Part shown: positions 52,777 through 62,645 of the stretch, piece by piece | Position numbering within the stretch: the stretch's first letter is position 1 | Layout: every line of letters starts with the position of its first letter | NCBI RefSeq assembly: GCF_900113635.1 | Contig: NZ_FOQA01000008.1 | Span: 1 to 64,000, forward strand | Length of the DNA: 64,000 bases | Direction: 5' to 3' | Origin: Tindallia magadiensis | Lineage (GTDB): Bacteria > Bacillota > Clostridia > Peptostreptococcales > Tindalliaceae | Translations under genes and position numbers: made by a program | Notes under the pieces: model-generated | Told to the model about the DNA's origin: nothing | The model's input: only the letters and a program-made list of their open reading frames with translations | Databases searched by the model: none

Positions 52777-54030
52777 TTATTCTACATCAGCACCTGGTAA
52801 AATAAGGTTCAACAAAACTCCAGATACAGCGGCAATAACCATAGAACTAAATTCGATATCTCCTATTTGAAAACCAACTCCACCAACACCAAGTACTAAA
52901 ATAACAGAAGCAACAATAAGGTTTCTAGATTTCATAAAGTTAACTTTGTTTTCAACAACGGTTCTAACACCAACAGCGGCGATCATTCCGTATAGCAAGA
53001 CTGATATTCCACCAATAACTGGTACTGGAATCGTATGAATCGCTGCTTCGATTTTAGGAATAAAAGATAAGGCAATGGCCCAAACAGCTCCCATACTGAC
53101 AACAAAAGTGGCATAAACTCTTGTTAAGGCTAATACCCCTACGTTTTCTCCATAAGTTGTCAATGAAGGACCACCAAGGAATCCGGATAGCATCGTAGCT
53201 ACCCCGCCACCATAAAAGGTTCTTGGAATTCCTGGATCTTTTCGAAGGTCTTTACCAATAGTACTTCCAATGGCCAATACATCTCCAAAATGCTCAATGA
53301 TTGAAACAATAGCGGCTGGTGCTACCAATAATAAGGCCGTTGAATTAAATACTGGAAGGGTAAACCCTGGAACTCCTACCATGCTGGCTTCAGCAACTTG
53401 TGAACCATCTACCAAATTAAAAGCTAAGGAAGCGATGTATCCTGCTACTAAACCGATAACAATCGGTAATACTTTAATCATGCCTCGTCCCCATATGTTG
53501 ACGATAACAGCAACACCTAGGGTGATTAAAGCAACTCCCCAGTGACCGCTGGCCATATCAATCCCTACCGGCGCCAAACTTAAACCAATGATCATGATAA
53601 TAGGTCCTGTTACCACTGGCGGGAAAATTCTTTTTACTTTTTCAGGTCCGGCTATTTCCATCAGATATCCTACAATAACATATGTAAGACCGGCCAGAAT
53701 AATACCACCCTGTGCTGCCTGAAGTCCTACCTGCTCACCTGCAATAATCAAGGGACCAATAAAGGCGAAAGAAGATCCTAAAAATCCGGGTACTTTTCCT
53801 TTTGTGAAATAGTGGAAGATAAGGGTTCCAATTCCTACTGAAAATAATGTTGCGGATACGCTGAGTCCTGTTAGTAAGGGAACTAAGATACAAGCACCAA
53901 ACATGGCCAAGGTGTGCTGAAATCCTAGCAGAACTTGTTGCCCCTTGTTAAAATTTCCGGATAAATCCTCTGCTGATGCAAATTCCGGATCTGCTCCCAT
54001 TACTTGATTTTTTTCAGAATCATTACTCAT
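52777..54030 (-). CDS. uracil/xanthine permease (NCS2 family)
   Basis: The 417-residue protein has about 12-14 membrane helices. NCS2 motifs include GFQHTLAMFGACILVPLLTG, and helices corresponding to TM8 and TM10 with SIIEHFGDVLAIG and GGPSLTTYGENVGVLALTR. These resemble UraA/RutG-type uracil or xanthine-uracil carriers. It heads the catabolic unit and supplies a nucleobase. AGGAGGAG precedes the ATG. Confidence 0.88.
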   Translation of the reverse strand: MSNDSEKNQVMGADPEFASAEDLSGNFNKGQQVLLGFQHTLAMFGACILVPLLTGLSVSATLFSVGIGTLIFHYFTKGKVPGFLGSSFAFIGPLIIAGEQVGLQAAQGGIILAGLTYVIVGYLMEIAGPEKVKRIFPPVVTGPIIMIIGLSLAPVGIDMASGHWGVALITLGVAVIVNIWGRGMIKVLPIVIGLVAGYIASLAFNLVDGSQVAEASMVGVPGFTLPVFNSTALLLVAPAAIVSIIEHFGDVLAIGSTIGKDLRKDPGIPRTFYGGGVATMLSGFLGGPSLTTYGENVGVLALTRVYATFVVSMGAVWAIALSFIPKIEAAIHTIPVPVIGGISVLLYGMIAAVGVRTVVENKVNFMKSRNLIVASVILVLGVGGVGFQIGDIEFSSMVIAAVSGVLLNLILPGADVE

Positions 54031-54641
54031 GTACTCTCCTCCTCGTTTTGTTTTTTAATGACAACGTTCTCCTTTCTTATCAATAAGCATCCCCGAAAAC
54101 TCCTTTTATAATTGTATCATGTCTTTTATGATTCCTTAGAAACTATTTTCTCTATATTTAAAAAATAATTTCTAACCGATTTTACTGGTTGGCTCTCGGG
54201 GGTACTATGATGACTTTCATTACTTAATCTATATTTAATTAATTGATCTTTTCAATTTTCTAATAACTTTAAGAAGATTCCATTTACTTTGTTTATATTA
54301 TATCAAATCAGCCCTTGTTATTTATTCACAACATTTTATTGAAATTTATAGACTTTTTGGAACTCTTTAACAATGCTCCCTATAAAACTTTGTATTTTAC
54401 AGGTTTATGGCTTATAAAAAGTAGGGAAAATAATGCTTTTTTTTGTTTTTTTATTTAACAGCAAGTGATTTTCGCTAAAAATGCTTTTGCAATTGGATTT
54501 ATTTTAGGATACACTTCCAGTAATGAGTACTTTTGCACCAGCGCCTAAAAATCCCGTTTACAGAAAGGTGGGAAAAAGAAAATTAGGTTTGATTCGACAT
54601 CAATGAACGGTTATGTTAAATGAAAAAAGGAGTGAATAGCA
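54031..54641. promoter_or_regulatory. divergent intergenic region with operator-like palindrome (54136-54175)
   Basis: TTAGAAACTATTTT and AAAATAATTTCTAA (13 of 14 complementary) are 12 bases apart, about 110 bp upstream of the permease ATG. This could be the PucR-type regulator's site or a phase-spacing curved segment. The rest is AT-rich leader of the divergent chemoreceptor gene, whose AAAGGAG lies at 54626. I found no purine riboswitch core. Confidence 0.45.
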
Positions 54642-56270
54642 ATGAAAAACAGAAGCATTTTTCTGGCTGGTACCGGCCTCATAATGGTAGCGGTAAACCT
54701 GATCATTTTTCATCTCATTGGAGCCCATCTATCCATTGGCCTTCAAATATTGGCAGGGATTCTTGCTAATACAATGATCCTTTACGCCTACCGTCGATGG
54801 GAAGATCAATTGCGAGCTAAAGATCTGTCATCCATCACAGAAGTGTTAAAGGATTATAGTAATGGTAACTTTTTATCAGATACAAAAAACATCCCCAGTG
54901 AATCCATTTTTGCAAAGGATCTAATAGAAACCCTCCCAAAATTGGAAGAAACGATGAAAGGTCTTTTATATCAAGTATTGCTTTCTGAAGTGCAACTGAA
55001 AAATTTCGCCGGCCAGTTACGACAAGTTGCATCTCTGAATTTAGAAGCGATGGAAGGAATTTTTTCAAATATTGAAACCATCAACCAAGACCTTCATAAA
55101 AGTGCTACCGAAGCCGAAGAAAATGCTTCTATTTCTCAGGAATTACTAGGTACAAATATTGAATCCCTTGAAAATACCAGAACTTTTAAGGAATTAACAG
55201 ATGAATCCAAGGAAAAAATTCTACATAATACCAAAGGCATTGACTTAACCCTTAATGAAGCAAAGGCTATCGAATCCTTAATGAGTGAAACAGCGGAGGA
55301 AGTAAACAATTTAGAACATCTATTAATGATGATCAGTGAGATGAGCAATGAAATTAAAGCTATTTCAGAACAAACAAATTTACTTTCTCTCAATGCGTCT
55401 ATTGAAGCTGCCCGTAGCGGAAGTGCCGGCCATGGTTTTGCTGTAGTAGCCCAGGAAGTAAAAAAATTAGCAGAAGAAAGTGATGAAACGTCTCAACGTA
55501 TTGGAGATCATTTAGATCAGATTAAAAAAAGTTTCAAAAACTTGCAGCAAGGAGCTTTTACTTGCGCAAAACAATCGGTTTCCATTAAAAATCAAAGTGA
55601 AAATGCAGGAAAAGAATTAACTACCATTCAATCTTCTATGGAAGAAATCACTACCCAAATTCACCGAATCTCCTCCAGTATGGAAGAACAAAATGTAGCG
55701 ATTGAAAGTTTAGCCACTAATATTAATAATAATGCCTTATTTACCAATAATTTAGAAAAAATGATGAGCGAAATGAGAGGTAAAATTGAATGTCAGGTGA
55801 CTAATGAAAAAGAAAACATTCATCATGCCCAGGATATTATGGATGTTTCTGCCCGTTTTTCTGCTTTTACTAAAAAACTGGAACAACAAGTAGATAGTGA
55901 GCTTCTGAAAGTGGCTCACAAAGTAGCTGAACTGGAAGCCAATGGAGTTGTTGATAATGCTTATCTGGAAAAGCTTGCCAAAGAAGCGAATATTTCCGAG
56001 TTTTATATTTTGAACGAAAAAGGAGTCACGGAATATTGCAATAATCCGATGGGAATAGGCTTTACGATAGAAAATGATCCAGAATCCCAAGCTTATGAAT
56101 TTTATCAAATTCTTGAAGATAAGAATAAAGAAGTGGTTCAAAGTATTCAAAAAAGAGATATTGACGGTGAATATTACAAGTTCACCGGAGTTTCCAAACA
56201 GAACAAGAGAGGAATTATTCAGGTAGGTGTTAATATTAAAGACCTTCTTAACTTCAAAGGTTTATCCTAA
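54642..56270 (+). CDS. methyl-accepting chemotaxis protein with C-terminal sensor domain
   Basis: The 542-residue protein has two close N-terminal membrane helices (about 5-25 and 28-48) with almost no extracytoplasmic part. A long coiled coil leads to the MCP hairpin tip ([21 protein letters not shown], about 239-260). A C-terminal PAS or cache-like domain of about 130 residues contains [20 protein letters not shown]. The sensor is thus cytoplasmic and after the signalling tip. AAAGGAG precedes the ATG. It probably tunes CheA through an intracellular ligand. Confidence 0.85.
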   Translation: MKNRSIFLAGTGLIMVAVNLIIFHLIGAHLSIGLQILAGILANTMILYAYRRWEDQLRAKDLSSITEVLKDYSNGNFLSDTKNIPSESIFAKDLIETLPKLEETMKGLLYQVLLSEVQLKNFAGQLRQVASLNLEAMEGIFSNIETINQDLHKSATEAEENASISQELLGTNIESLENTRTFKELTDESKEKILHNTKGIDLTLNEAKAIESLMSETAEEVNNLEHLLMMISEMSNEIKAISEQTNLLSLNASIEAARSGSAGHGFAVVAQEVKKLAEESDETSQRIGDHLDQIKKSFKNLQQGAFTCAKQSVSIKNQSENAGKELTTIQSSMEEITTQIHRISSSMEEQNVAIESLATNINNNALFTNNLEKMMSEMRGKIECQVTNEKENIHHAQDIMDVSARFSAFTKKLEQQVDSELLKVAHKVAELEANGVVDNAYLEKLAKEANISEFYILNEKGVTEYCNNPMGIGFTIENDPESQAYEFYQILEDKNKEVVQSIQKRDIDGEYYKFTGVSKQNKRGIIQVGVNIKDLLNFKGLS

Positions 56271-56336
56271 AAGAAAATATCCACTAGAAACTAAAAATCC
56301 TGTTTATAGCATTTCAGAACTATTATAAAGGATATT

Positions 56337-56384
56337 AAAAAAATTCCCAGTCTTTCTGAGTATAAAGACTGGGAATTTTTTTCT
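56337..56384 (+). terminator. terminator of the chemoreceptor gene
   Basis: AAATTCCCAGTCTTT pairs with AAAGACTGGGAATTT over a nine-base loop, followed by TTTT. Confidence 0.9.
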
Positions 56385-56529
56385 GTTTTTGCAATTTAAT
56401 GGTTTATAAGGTAAACTGCTAATAGATCAAGTCTTTTATCATCAAAGGTTAAGCGACATACCAATAGGTCCTCCCTTCTACTTATGCTGATCGGTATCTA
56501 TACTCAACAAACTTAAAGGAGGCTTTCAA

Positions 56530-57456
56530 ATGAAACCCAATCCATCCCACCTAAATAAAGTGTTCCCTAAGCTGCTTATTTTTAGTTTGCTCTGTCTGAT
56601 GTTATATCAACAGATGTCTTTAAGCCAACGTATTGGAGATATTCATGAAGAACTTCTCTTCGCTTCCAATCGAAATGATATTTCTCGAGTCATGGATGAG
56701 CTAAAAGAAACACTAAATCAAGACCATTGGGTTGTCTATGACCACTGGCAGATCGACAACATCAATAAAGACGACTCACTCATCACCCTTCAATACGAAT
56801 GGTCTTTATCTGAAACAACCGATGAGGCTGAAATCAGTTTGCAGCTTCAGCCCCTGTCGAAAGATCAAGAACCAGCCGGTGATTGGAAGAAACTTCCTGC
56901 TACTTCTATTGGCATTAATTCCTACCGAGCTTTTATGGATGTAACAGCTTTTCAAAATTATCGCATTCAAATTGTTTCTGAGGGAGATTATCAGCATTCC
57001 AGCCAAACGATTTCTATTCCCTCTTATCTACACCAGCCACCGAATTTAGTGCCTGCTTTCACTTCAATCAGCCATCGGAACAAACCTGATTTTAGGGAAG
57101 GAGATGTGGAGATAGGCTTTTCTATGTTTTACCAGAAAGATTATTATGATGATCCTTATTCACCGAGAGAGCCACATCCCTCTTTAAATTTTATTCCCAA
57201 AAAAGCAAAGGCTTATTTTCATATTGACGGACAGGTAATTGAAAAAGAATTATTGTTAGAAGAAAAAGAGAAGAGCCATATGCCTCAGGGTGAGTTTCCT
57301 GATTATTATTCTAATATATGGACCTTGTCTTTCCCCGCTTTTTCCTCAGATTCCTTAGAAGAGTTATGGATAGAAATTACTTATGAAAATGAATTCCTTT
57401 TTACAAAAGATTATACAGATTTACTGTATAATCACTTCCCTCATTTATCTAAATAA
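56530..57456 (+). CDS. membrane-anchored protein, paralogue of 35082-36005
   Basis: The 308-residue protein has a single membrane segment near residues 13-28, followed by an extracytoplasmic domain with NINKDDSLITLQYEWSLSET and STSIGINSYRAFMDV. Both segments have counterparts in the gene at 35.1 kb (EWSL block, GLNRFQAEIEV block). AAAGGAGG lies before the ATG. No domain family is recognised. It is convergent with rsmG, and its terminator is a parS site. Confidence 0.65.
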   Translation: MKPNPSHLNKVFPKLLIFSLLCLMLYQQMSLSQRIGDIHEELLFASNRNDISRVMDELKETLNQDHWVVYDHWQIDNINKDDSLITLQYEWSLSETTDEAEISLQLQPLSKDQEPAGDWKKLPATSIGINSYRAFMDVTAFQNYRIQIVSEGDYQHSSQTISIPSYLHQPPNLVPAFTSISHRNKPDFREGDVEIGFSMFYQKDYYDDPYSPREPHPSLNFIPKKAKAYFHIDGQVIEKELLLEEKEKSHMPQGEFPDYYSNIWTLSFPAFSSDSLEELWIEITYENEFLFTKDYTDLLYNHFPHLSK

Positions 57457-57497
57457 AATCCAAAACCTCTACACCTCTTAAATGCCAATTATTTCAG

Positions 57498-57531
57498 CCC
57501 AGTGTTTCACGTGAAACACTGGGATTTTTTT
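57498..57531 (+). terminator. terminator containing a perfect parS site
   Basis: CCCAGTGTTTCAC-GTGAAACACTGGG is a perfect palindrome, followed by ATTTTTTT. Its centre (57503-57518) is TGTTTCACGTGAAACA, the exact ParB site. It ends the plus-strand orphan gene. Confidence 0.85.
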
Positions 57532-57629
57532 GGCTAACCTCTTCTTCTGTAAGATGGTTTTTTCTTCATTATCTTAACATTGAGCTGATTCTTAGATTAT
57601 TGATACCATCCTAAGAATCCTGCATAAAG

Positions 57630-57645
57630 TGTTTCACGTGAAACA
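57630..57645. other. parS site 2 (ParB/Spo0J binding)
   Basis: TGTTTCACGTGAAACA matches the 16-bp consensus at all positions. It lies 127 bp from the first site, close to the origin block. Confidence 0.92.
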
Positions 57646-57651
57646 CTTGAC

Positions 57652-57687
57652 TAAAAAGCCTCTATATCAATACATAGAGGCTTTTTA
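57652..57687 (-). terminator. terminator after rsmG
   Basis: AAAAAGCCTCTAT and ATAGAGGCTTTTT form a hairpin with T runs on both strands. It lies just past the rsmG stop codon. Confidence 0.9.
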
Positions 57688-57710
57688 ATTCTTGCATTTT
57701 ATGATGTTTT

Positions 57711-58445
57711 TTATAGCGAATTAAGAATTGGTTTTTTGGAAGGAGTTCCTGCTTTTCTTGGATAAGTTTTTTGAGTGGCCTTTGTTTTCCGAAACACTAA
57801 TAATTGATGATTTAAATCTGTAAAAGGTACCTTTACTTCTAGGCTGTCTTCTAATTGAACAGAGAAAACCTGCATGGCTCTTTTAGCCTCTTCTATTTCT
57901 TCTTTCCACTGAGGTCCCTTTTGACAAAAGAACCATCCATCTACTTTCAAAAATGGAATGGTGTATTCTAATAGTACCGGCAAAGAAGCTACTGCTCTTG
58001 ACACAACCGCATCAAAGTTTTCTCTGTAAAACTTTTGCCTGGCAGCTTCTTCTGCTCTGGCATGAACTAAGTCTAATGAGGTGAGTCCCAAGGTTTCTTT
58101 TACTTTTTCTAAAAAAACCAACCTTTTATTTAAGGAGTCCATTAACACAAAAGACTGTTCTGGAAATAAAATTTTTAGAGGAATTCCCGGAAAACCAGCT
58201 CCCGTTCCTAAGTCTAACATATGATGACATTTTCCATAGGTTGGATAGAGGGAGCAGGTGGCCGAATCAAGAAAATGATGAGTAAGGATTTCATCCGCAT
58301 CTTTGATTGCTGTCAGGTTCATCTTTTGATTCCATTCCTGCAAAAGTTCTAAGTAATCTTTAAACTGATTAAGTTGGTGATCCGTTAAAGAAAACCCAAT
58401 TTCTTCCATTCCGTCTTTCATTCTTTCTTTCTGCTTCTCATTCAT
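57711..58445 (-). CDS. rsmG: 16S rRNA (guanine-527-N7)-methyltransferase
   Basis: The 244-residue protein has the RsmG core HHFLDSATC, the SAM motif MLDLGTGAGFPGIPLKI (about 77-93), and VVSRAVASLPVLLEY. It methylates G527 in 16S rRNA. It closes the mnmE-mnmG-rsmG unit; noc, parA and parB, which often follow, are absent here. Confidence 0.94.
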   Translation of the reverse strand: MNEKQKERMKDGMEEIGFSLTDHQLNQFKDYLELLQEWNQKMNLTAIKDADEILTHHFLDSATCSLYPTYGKCHHMLDLGTGAGFPGIPLKILFPEQSFVLMDSLNKRLVFLEKVKETLGLTSLDLVHARAEEAARQKFYRENFDAVVSRAVASLPVLLEYTIPFLKVDGWFFCQKGPQWKEEIEEAKRAMQVFSVQLEDSLEVKVPFTDLNHQLLVFRKTKATQKTYPRKAGTPSKKPILNSL

Positions 58446-58473
58446 TCTCTATCCCACCTCCCATTTGAAACTT

Positions 58474-60357
58474 TTATAATGATTTCATTCTTCTTTGTTG
58501 TTCTAAAAAGACTAGTAAAACTTGTATATCTGCCGGTGATACGCCGGTAATTCGGGAAGCCTGTCCTAAAGAGGTTGGTTTAATCGTAGACAATTTTTCC
58601 TGTGCTTCCAATCTTAATCCTTTAATGGAGCTGTATTCCAGTTCCGGAGACAATGGTCTTTGTTCCATTTTTTTAAACTGTTCCACATGCTTCAATTGTT
58701 TGTCGATATACCCCTGATATTTAATCTGCACTTCGCATTGATATGCCACTTCTCTTTTGATACCAGAAGGTCGATCCCTATCAATCTCTTCCAAAGCTTC
58801 ATAACTTATCTCTGGTCTTTTGATGGCATCTTTAAGAGAAATCCCTACCTTTACCTCCGCACTTTTATGTTTTCTTAAAAAAGCGTTGATCTGATCTGGC
58901 GGAATCACTGTTTTTTCCAAGCGTTTCATTTCTTTTTTTACGTCTTCTCTCTTTTGAAGGTATCGCTGATACCTTTCTTCTGTCGCTAATCCTATTTGAT
59001 AGGCCTTTTCTGTTAACCTTTCATCAGCGTTATCTTGTCTTAAGACTAATCGATATTCTGCACGGGAAGTCATCATCCGATAAGGTTCGTTGGTTCCCTT
59101 TGTCACCAGATCATCAATCAGTACGCCTATATATGCCTCTGACCGATCCAAGACAAAGGCTCTTTCTCCACGGATCTTCATTACGGCGTTAATCCCGGCA
59201 ATCAATCCTTGTGCAGCGGCTTCTTCATATCCAGAAGAACCATTAAACTGTCCTGCACAGAATAAATTCTGAATATGTTTCATTTCCAAAGATAAGTGCA
59301 GTTGGGTAGGATCAATACAGTCATATTCGATGGCATACCCAGGCCTCATTATTTTTACATTTTCTAAACCGATCATTGTCCGATACATCTGAAGCTGAAC
59401 TTCTTCCGGAAGGGACGTACTCATTCCCTGAACATACATTTCACAGGTATCTCTTCCTTCTGGCTCCAAGAAAAATTGATGGGTCGGTTTTTCATTAAAT
59501 TTAATAATTTTATCTTCAATTGAAGGACAGTAACGAACCCCGGTACTATGAATATCTCCCCTATACATAGCCGACCGATGAAGGTTTGCCTCAATCACGG
59601 CTTTTGTTTCTTCTGTGGTTCGACTTAACCAGCAAGGAATTTGTTGAATGTCTATGTTTTCGTTTAAGAAGGAGAAAGGTACTATTTCCTGATCTCCATC
59701 TTCTCTATTCATTTTACTATAATCCACTGTCTTTCCATCTACTCTGGCAGGAGTTCCTGTCTTAAAACGTCTCAGTTCAATCCCATATGACTCCAATTTT
59801 TCAGAAAGGTATTGGGCAGGAAACATTCCACTGGGGCCAGAAGCATAATTTATTTCTCCAATAAAGATTTTACTCTGTAAGTATACTCCTGTAGCTAAAA
59901 TAACGATCTGACTTCGATAAATAGCGCCACTTCGAGCGACAACACCTTTGGCTTGCTGGTCCTCAATCACTAAATCAACCACTTCTGCCTGCACTAATTC
60001 TAAGTTTTCCTGATTTTCAATGGTTTTTTTCATTGACTGATGATATTGATTTTTATCGGCCTGCGCTCTTAATGAATGAACGGCTGGACCTTTGGCTGTA
60101 TTCAGCATTTTACTTTGAATAAAAACCTCATCCGTAGTTAATCCCATTTGTCCACCAAGGGCATCTACTTCACGCACCAGATGGCCTTTTCCAGTGCCTC
60201 CTATAGAAGGATTACAAGCCAACATAGCAATGGCATCTAAAGAGATGGTTAATAATAAGGTTTTATATCCCATTCTGGCAGGTGCCAAAGCAGCTTCACA
60301 ACCAGCATGCCCTGCTCCTACTACAATAACATCATAATTACCTGCATCAAATTTCAT
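58474..60357 (-). CDS. mnmG: tRNA uridine-5-carboxymethylaminomethyl modification enzyme, FAD subunit
   Basis: The protein of about 627 residues has FAD-binding [42 protein letters not shown] and [19 protein letters not shown] (MnmG signature). With MnmE it modifies the wobble uridine of several tRNAs. ATG 60357 is chosen; a GTG at 60366 is also possible. Size and order are standard. Confidence 0.95.
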   Translation of the reverse strand: MKFDAGNYDVIVVGAGHAGCEAALAPARMGYKTLLLTISLDAIAMLACNPSIGGTGKGHLVREVDALGGQMGLTTDEVFIQSKMLNTAKGPAVHSLRAQADKNQYHQSMKKTIENQENLELVQAEVVDLVIEDQQAKGVVARSGAIYRSQIVILATGVYLQSKIFIGEINYASGPSGMFPAQYLSEKLESYGIELRRFKTGTPARVDGKTVDYSKMNREDGDQEIVPFSFLNENIDIQQIPCWLSRTTEETKAVIEANLHRSAMYRGDIHSTGVRYCPSIEDKIIKFNEKPTHQFFLEPEGRDTCEMYVQGMSTSLPEEVQLQMYRTMIGLENVKIMRPGYAIEYDCIDPTQLHLSLEMKHIQNLFCAGQFNGSSGYEEAAAQGLIAGINAVMKIRGERAFVLDRSEAYIGVLIDDLVTKGTNEPYRMMTSRAEYRLVLRQDNADERLTEKAYQIGLATEERYQRYLQKREDVKKEMKRLEKTVIPPDQINAFLRKHKSAEVKVGISLKDAIKRPEISYEALEEIDRDRPSGIKREVAYQCEVQIKYQGYIDKQLKHVEQFKKMEQRPLSPELEYSSIKGLRLEAQEKLSTIKPTSLGQASRITGVSPADIQVLLVFLEQQRRMKSL

Positions 60358-60554
60358 TTCCTTCACCCGTTCTTTTATAAATTACAAACGATCCATTCCC
60401 TTACAGCCTGTAAGCCTTTTATACCTTCCAGGTGTAACATTACACTTTCTACCTTTTATATCTTTTCTATACTTCTATACTTCTACACCTTATATATCTT
60501 CTATACTTCTACCGGGATCCTATAAGCACAAAATTTCTTTGGAAAGAAATCCTA

Positions 60555-61937
60555 TCATTTTCCAATACAAAAATTAGAAAAAATATGATCAATTAAGTCT
60601 TCTTTAACACTTTCACCAATAATGGCTCCTAATTGATCCATTGCTTCTTGATAATCTACCTGAACAAAATCCAGCGGCATTCTTGCTTCCAATGCCTTCA
60701 CACCTTCTTTTAAGGAATCATATGCTTTTTCCAAGGCTTGCTGATGCCGGAGATGAGTCACCATTTCTTTTTCCTTGGCATTTTTTTCACCATCATAAAC
60801 CAAATTTTCTAAAGCCTCTTCTAATTGAAGCAATCCGGAGGATTCCAGTAAAGACAGTTTAAGAATTTGATCGGAATCTATCCATTCTGGTAGTGAAGAT
60901 TCATCTAAAACTGATGGTAAATCTGTTTTGTTAATAATAATTAATGCTTTCCGCTTTTGTACCATATTGAGTAAGGCCACTTCTTCAGAAGTAACAGGAG
61001 TGGAGGCGTCTAGCATCATCATCACTAAATCAGCTTGATCAAATAATTGTTTTGCTCTTTCAACTCCCATTTTTTCCACCACATCTTCTGTATCTCTGAT
61101 GCCGGCGGTGTCCATTAAGACTAAGGGAATACCTCTTAAATTCAGCTGTTCTTCAATGACATCCCGGGTAGTTCCTGGAATATCCGTTACGATGGCTCTA
61201 GATTCTTTCAACAAAGCGTTCATCAAGGAGGATTTTCCCACATTCGGTTTCCCTATAATAACGGTTTTTAAGCCTTCACGAATAATTTTTCCTGTTTTTG
61301 CTGAATCGATCAAGGCTTGAATGTCATTCATCATAGGGATGGTTTTTTCATAAACATCCTCAAAGGTTACTTCATCGATATCCTCTTCTTCTGAAAAATC
61401 AATGGACACTTCCATGGCTGCCATCAGATCCAATAACTGATCTCGCATTTTTTTTACTTTGCCGGATAAAAATCCTTCTAATTGTCCAAGAGCTGCTTCA
61501 TGACTAAGATCTGTTTTAGAACTAATTAAATCCATAACGGCTTCTGCCTGAGAGAGATCTAATCTTCCATTTAAAAAAGCTCTTTTCGTAAATTCACCGG
61601 GTTCCGCTGATCGAACTCCCTGATCCAACAAAGCTTCCATAATTCTTTTTAAGGAAATATAACCGCCATGACACTGAATCTCTACTACATCTTCGGCTGT
61701 ATAAGTATGAGGTGCTTTCATATAGCATACCAATGCTTCATCAATCATGTTTCCAGTATGCGGATCCATAATCTTTCCATAAGTAAGCCTTCGGTCTTGA
61801 AGGGTTGTTACTTTTTTTCCGTTTTTTGATTCATAGATCATAAGCGCCTTTTGCAGCGATTCTGTACCACTAATTCGTATAATCCCTATACCAGCTTCTC
61901 CAGAAGCCGTTGAAATGGCCGCTATGGTATCTTCCAT
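60555..61937 (-). CDS. mnmE: tRNA modification GTPase
   Basis: The 460-residue protein has an N-terminal tetrahydrofolate-binding domain (DTIAAISTASGEAGIGIIRI), a G domain with G1 GKPNVGKSS (about 229), DTAG, NKTD and the C-terminal CIGK that marks MnmE. It works with MnmG. A 188-bp AT-rich gap with repeats of TATACTTC separates it from mnmG. Confidence 0.95.
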   Translation of the reverse strand: MEDTIAAISTASGEAGIGIIRISGTESLQKALMIYESKNGKKVTTLQDRRLTYGKIMDPHTGNMIDEALVCYMKAPHTYTAEDVVEIQCHGGYISLKRIMEALLDQGVRSAEPGEFTKRAFLNGRLDLSQAEAVMDLISSKTDLSHEAALGQLEGFLSGKVKKMRDQLLDLMAAMEVSIDFSEEEDIDEVTFEDVYEKTIPMMNDIQALIDSAKTGKIIREGLKTVIIGKPNVGKSSLMNALLKESRAIVTDIPGTTRDVIEEQLNLRGIPLVLMDTAGIRDTEDVVEKMGVERAKQLFDQADLVMMMLDASTPVTSEEVALLNMVQKRKALIIINKTDLPSVLDESSLPEWIDSDQILKLSLLESSGLLQLEEALENLVYDGEKNAKEKEMVTHLRHQQALEKAYDSLKEGVKALEARMPLDFVQVDYQEAMDQLGAIIGESVKEDLIDHIFSNFCIGK

Positions 61938-61971
61938 GATCCACTTCTTCCTTTCTATCGTTGCTTTATGA

Positions 61972-61998
61972 ACAAAAACCCGGTTTTCACCGGGTTCT
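61972..61998 (-). terminator. hairpin between jag and mnmE
   Basis: AACCCGGT-GAAA-ACCGGGTT followed by TTTG on the minus strand. It probably ends part of the yidC-jag transcripts. Confidence 0.75.
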
Positions 61999-62021
61999 TC
62001 GTAGAATGTTAATGCAATTGT

Positions 62022-62645
62022 TTACTTCTTTAATGCAATGGCTACTTTGCGGTAAGGTTCTTCTCCCTCGCTAAAAGTCTGAATTTTCGGTTCGCTCTGA
62101 AGAGCCGCATGAATGATTCTTCGTTCATAAGGGTTCATCGGTTCCAATACCATTTTTCTTTTGGTAGCTTTCACATTTTTAGCCATTTTATGCGCTAATC
62201 GAACAAGTGTTTCTTCTCTTTTTTGTCGATAATTTTCTGTATCCATATGGACTTTCATATATTTATCACGTTGTTTGTTAACAACTAAAGAGGTAAGGTA
62301 TTGAATAGAATCTAAGGTTTGTCCTCTTTTTCCTATCACAACGCCCATATTCGGTCCACTTAGTTCAATATCCATTTGATCGTTGTTAATTTTTATATCA
62401 ATGGCTACATCTAAACTCATGGCTTCAAATAAAGAATGTAAAAATTGTTTGGTTACTTCTTCTGTCTGATCTTTTCTTTCCAATTCTACTTCGGCGTCTT
62501 TGCTTCCAAAAACACCTAAAAATCCTTTATAAGGTACTTCAATAATTTTTACTTCCACATCGTCACGGGAGCAACCTAACTCTTTCAATCCGTTTTCTAC
62601 AGCTTCTTCAATCGTTTTACCAGTTGCATGTACTTTTTGGATCAC
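62022..62645 (-). CDS. jag: RNA-binding protein Jag (KhpB)
   Basis: The 207-residue protein has the Jag N-terminal domain (EVPYKGFLGVFGSKDAEVEL), a KH domain with GVVIGKRGQTLDSIQYL, and a C-terminal R3H motif (MNPYERRIIHAALQ). It binds RNA and affects cell elongation in streptococci. GTG start at 62645 overlaps the yidC stop as GTGA. Confidence 0.93.
   Translation of the reverse strand: MIQKVHATGKTIEEAVENGLKELGCSRDDVEVKIIEVPYKGFLGVFGSKDAEVELERKDQTEEVTKQFLHSLFEAMSLDVAIDIKINNDQMDIELSGPNMGVVIGKRGQTLDSIQYLTSLVVNKQRDKYMKVHMDTENYRQKREETLVRLAHKMAKNVKATKRKMVLEPMNPYERRIIHAALQSEPKIQTFSEGEEPYRKVAIALKK

Noticed and set aside
54031-54130. Purine riboswitch in front of the nucleobase permease
   Set aside because: The conserved loop and junction bases of the purine aptamer are not visible in the leader.
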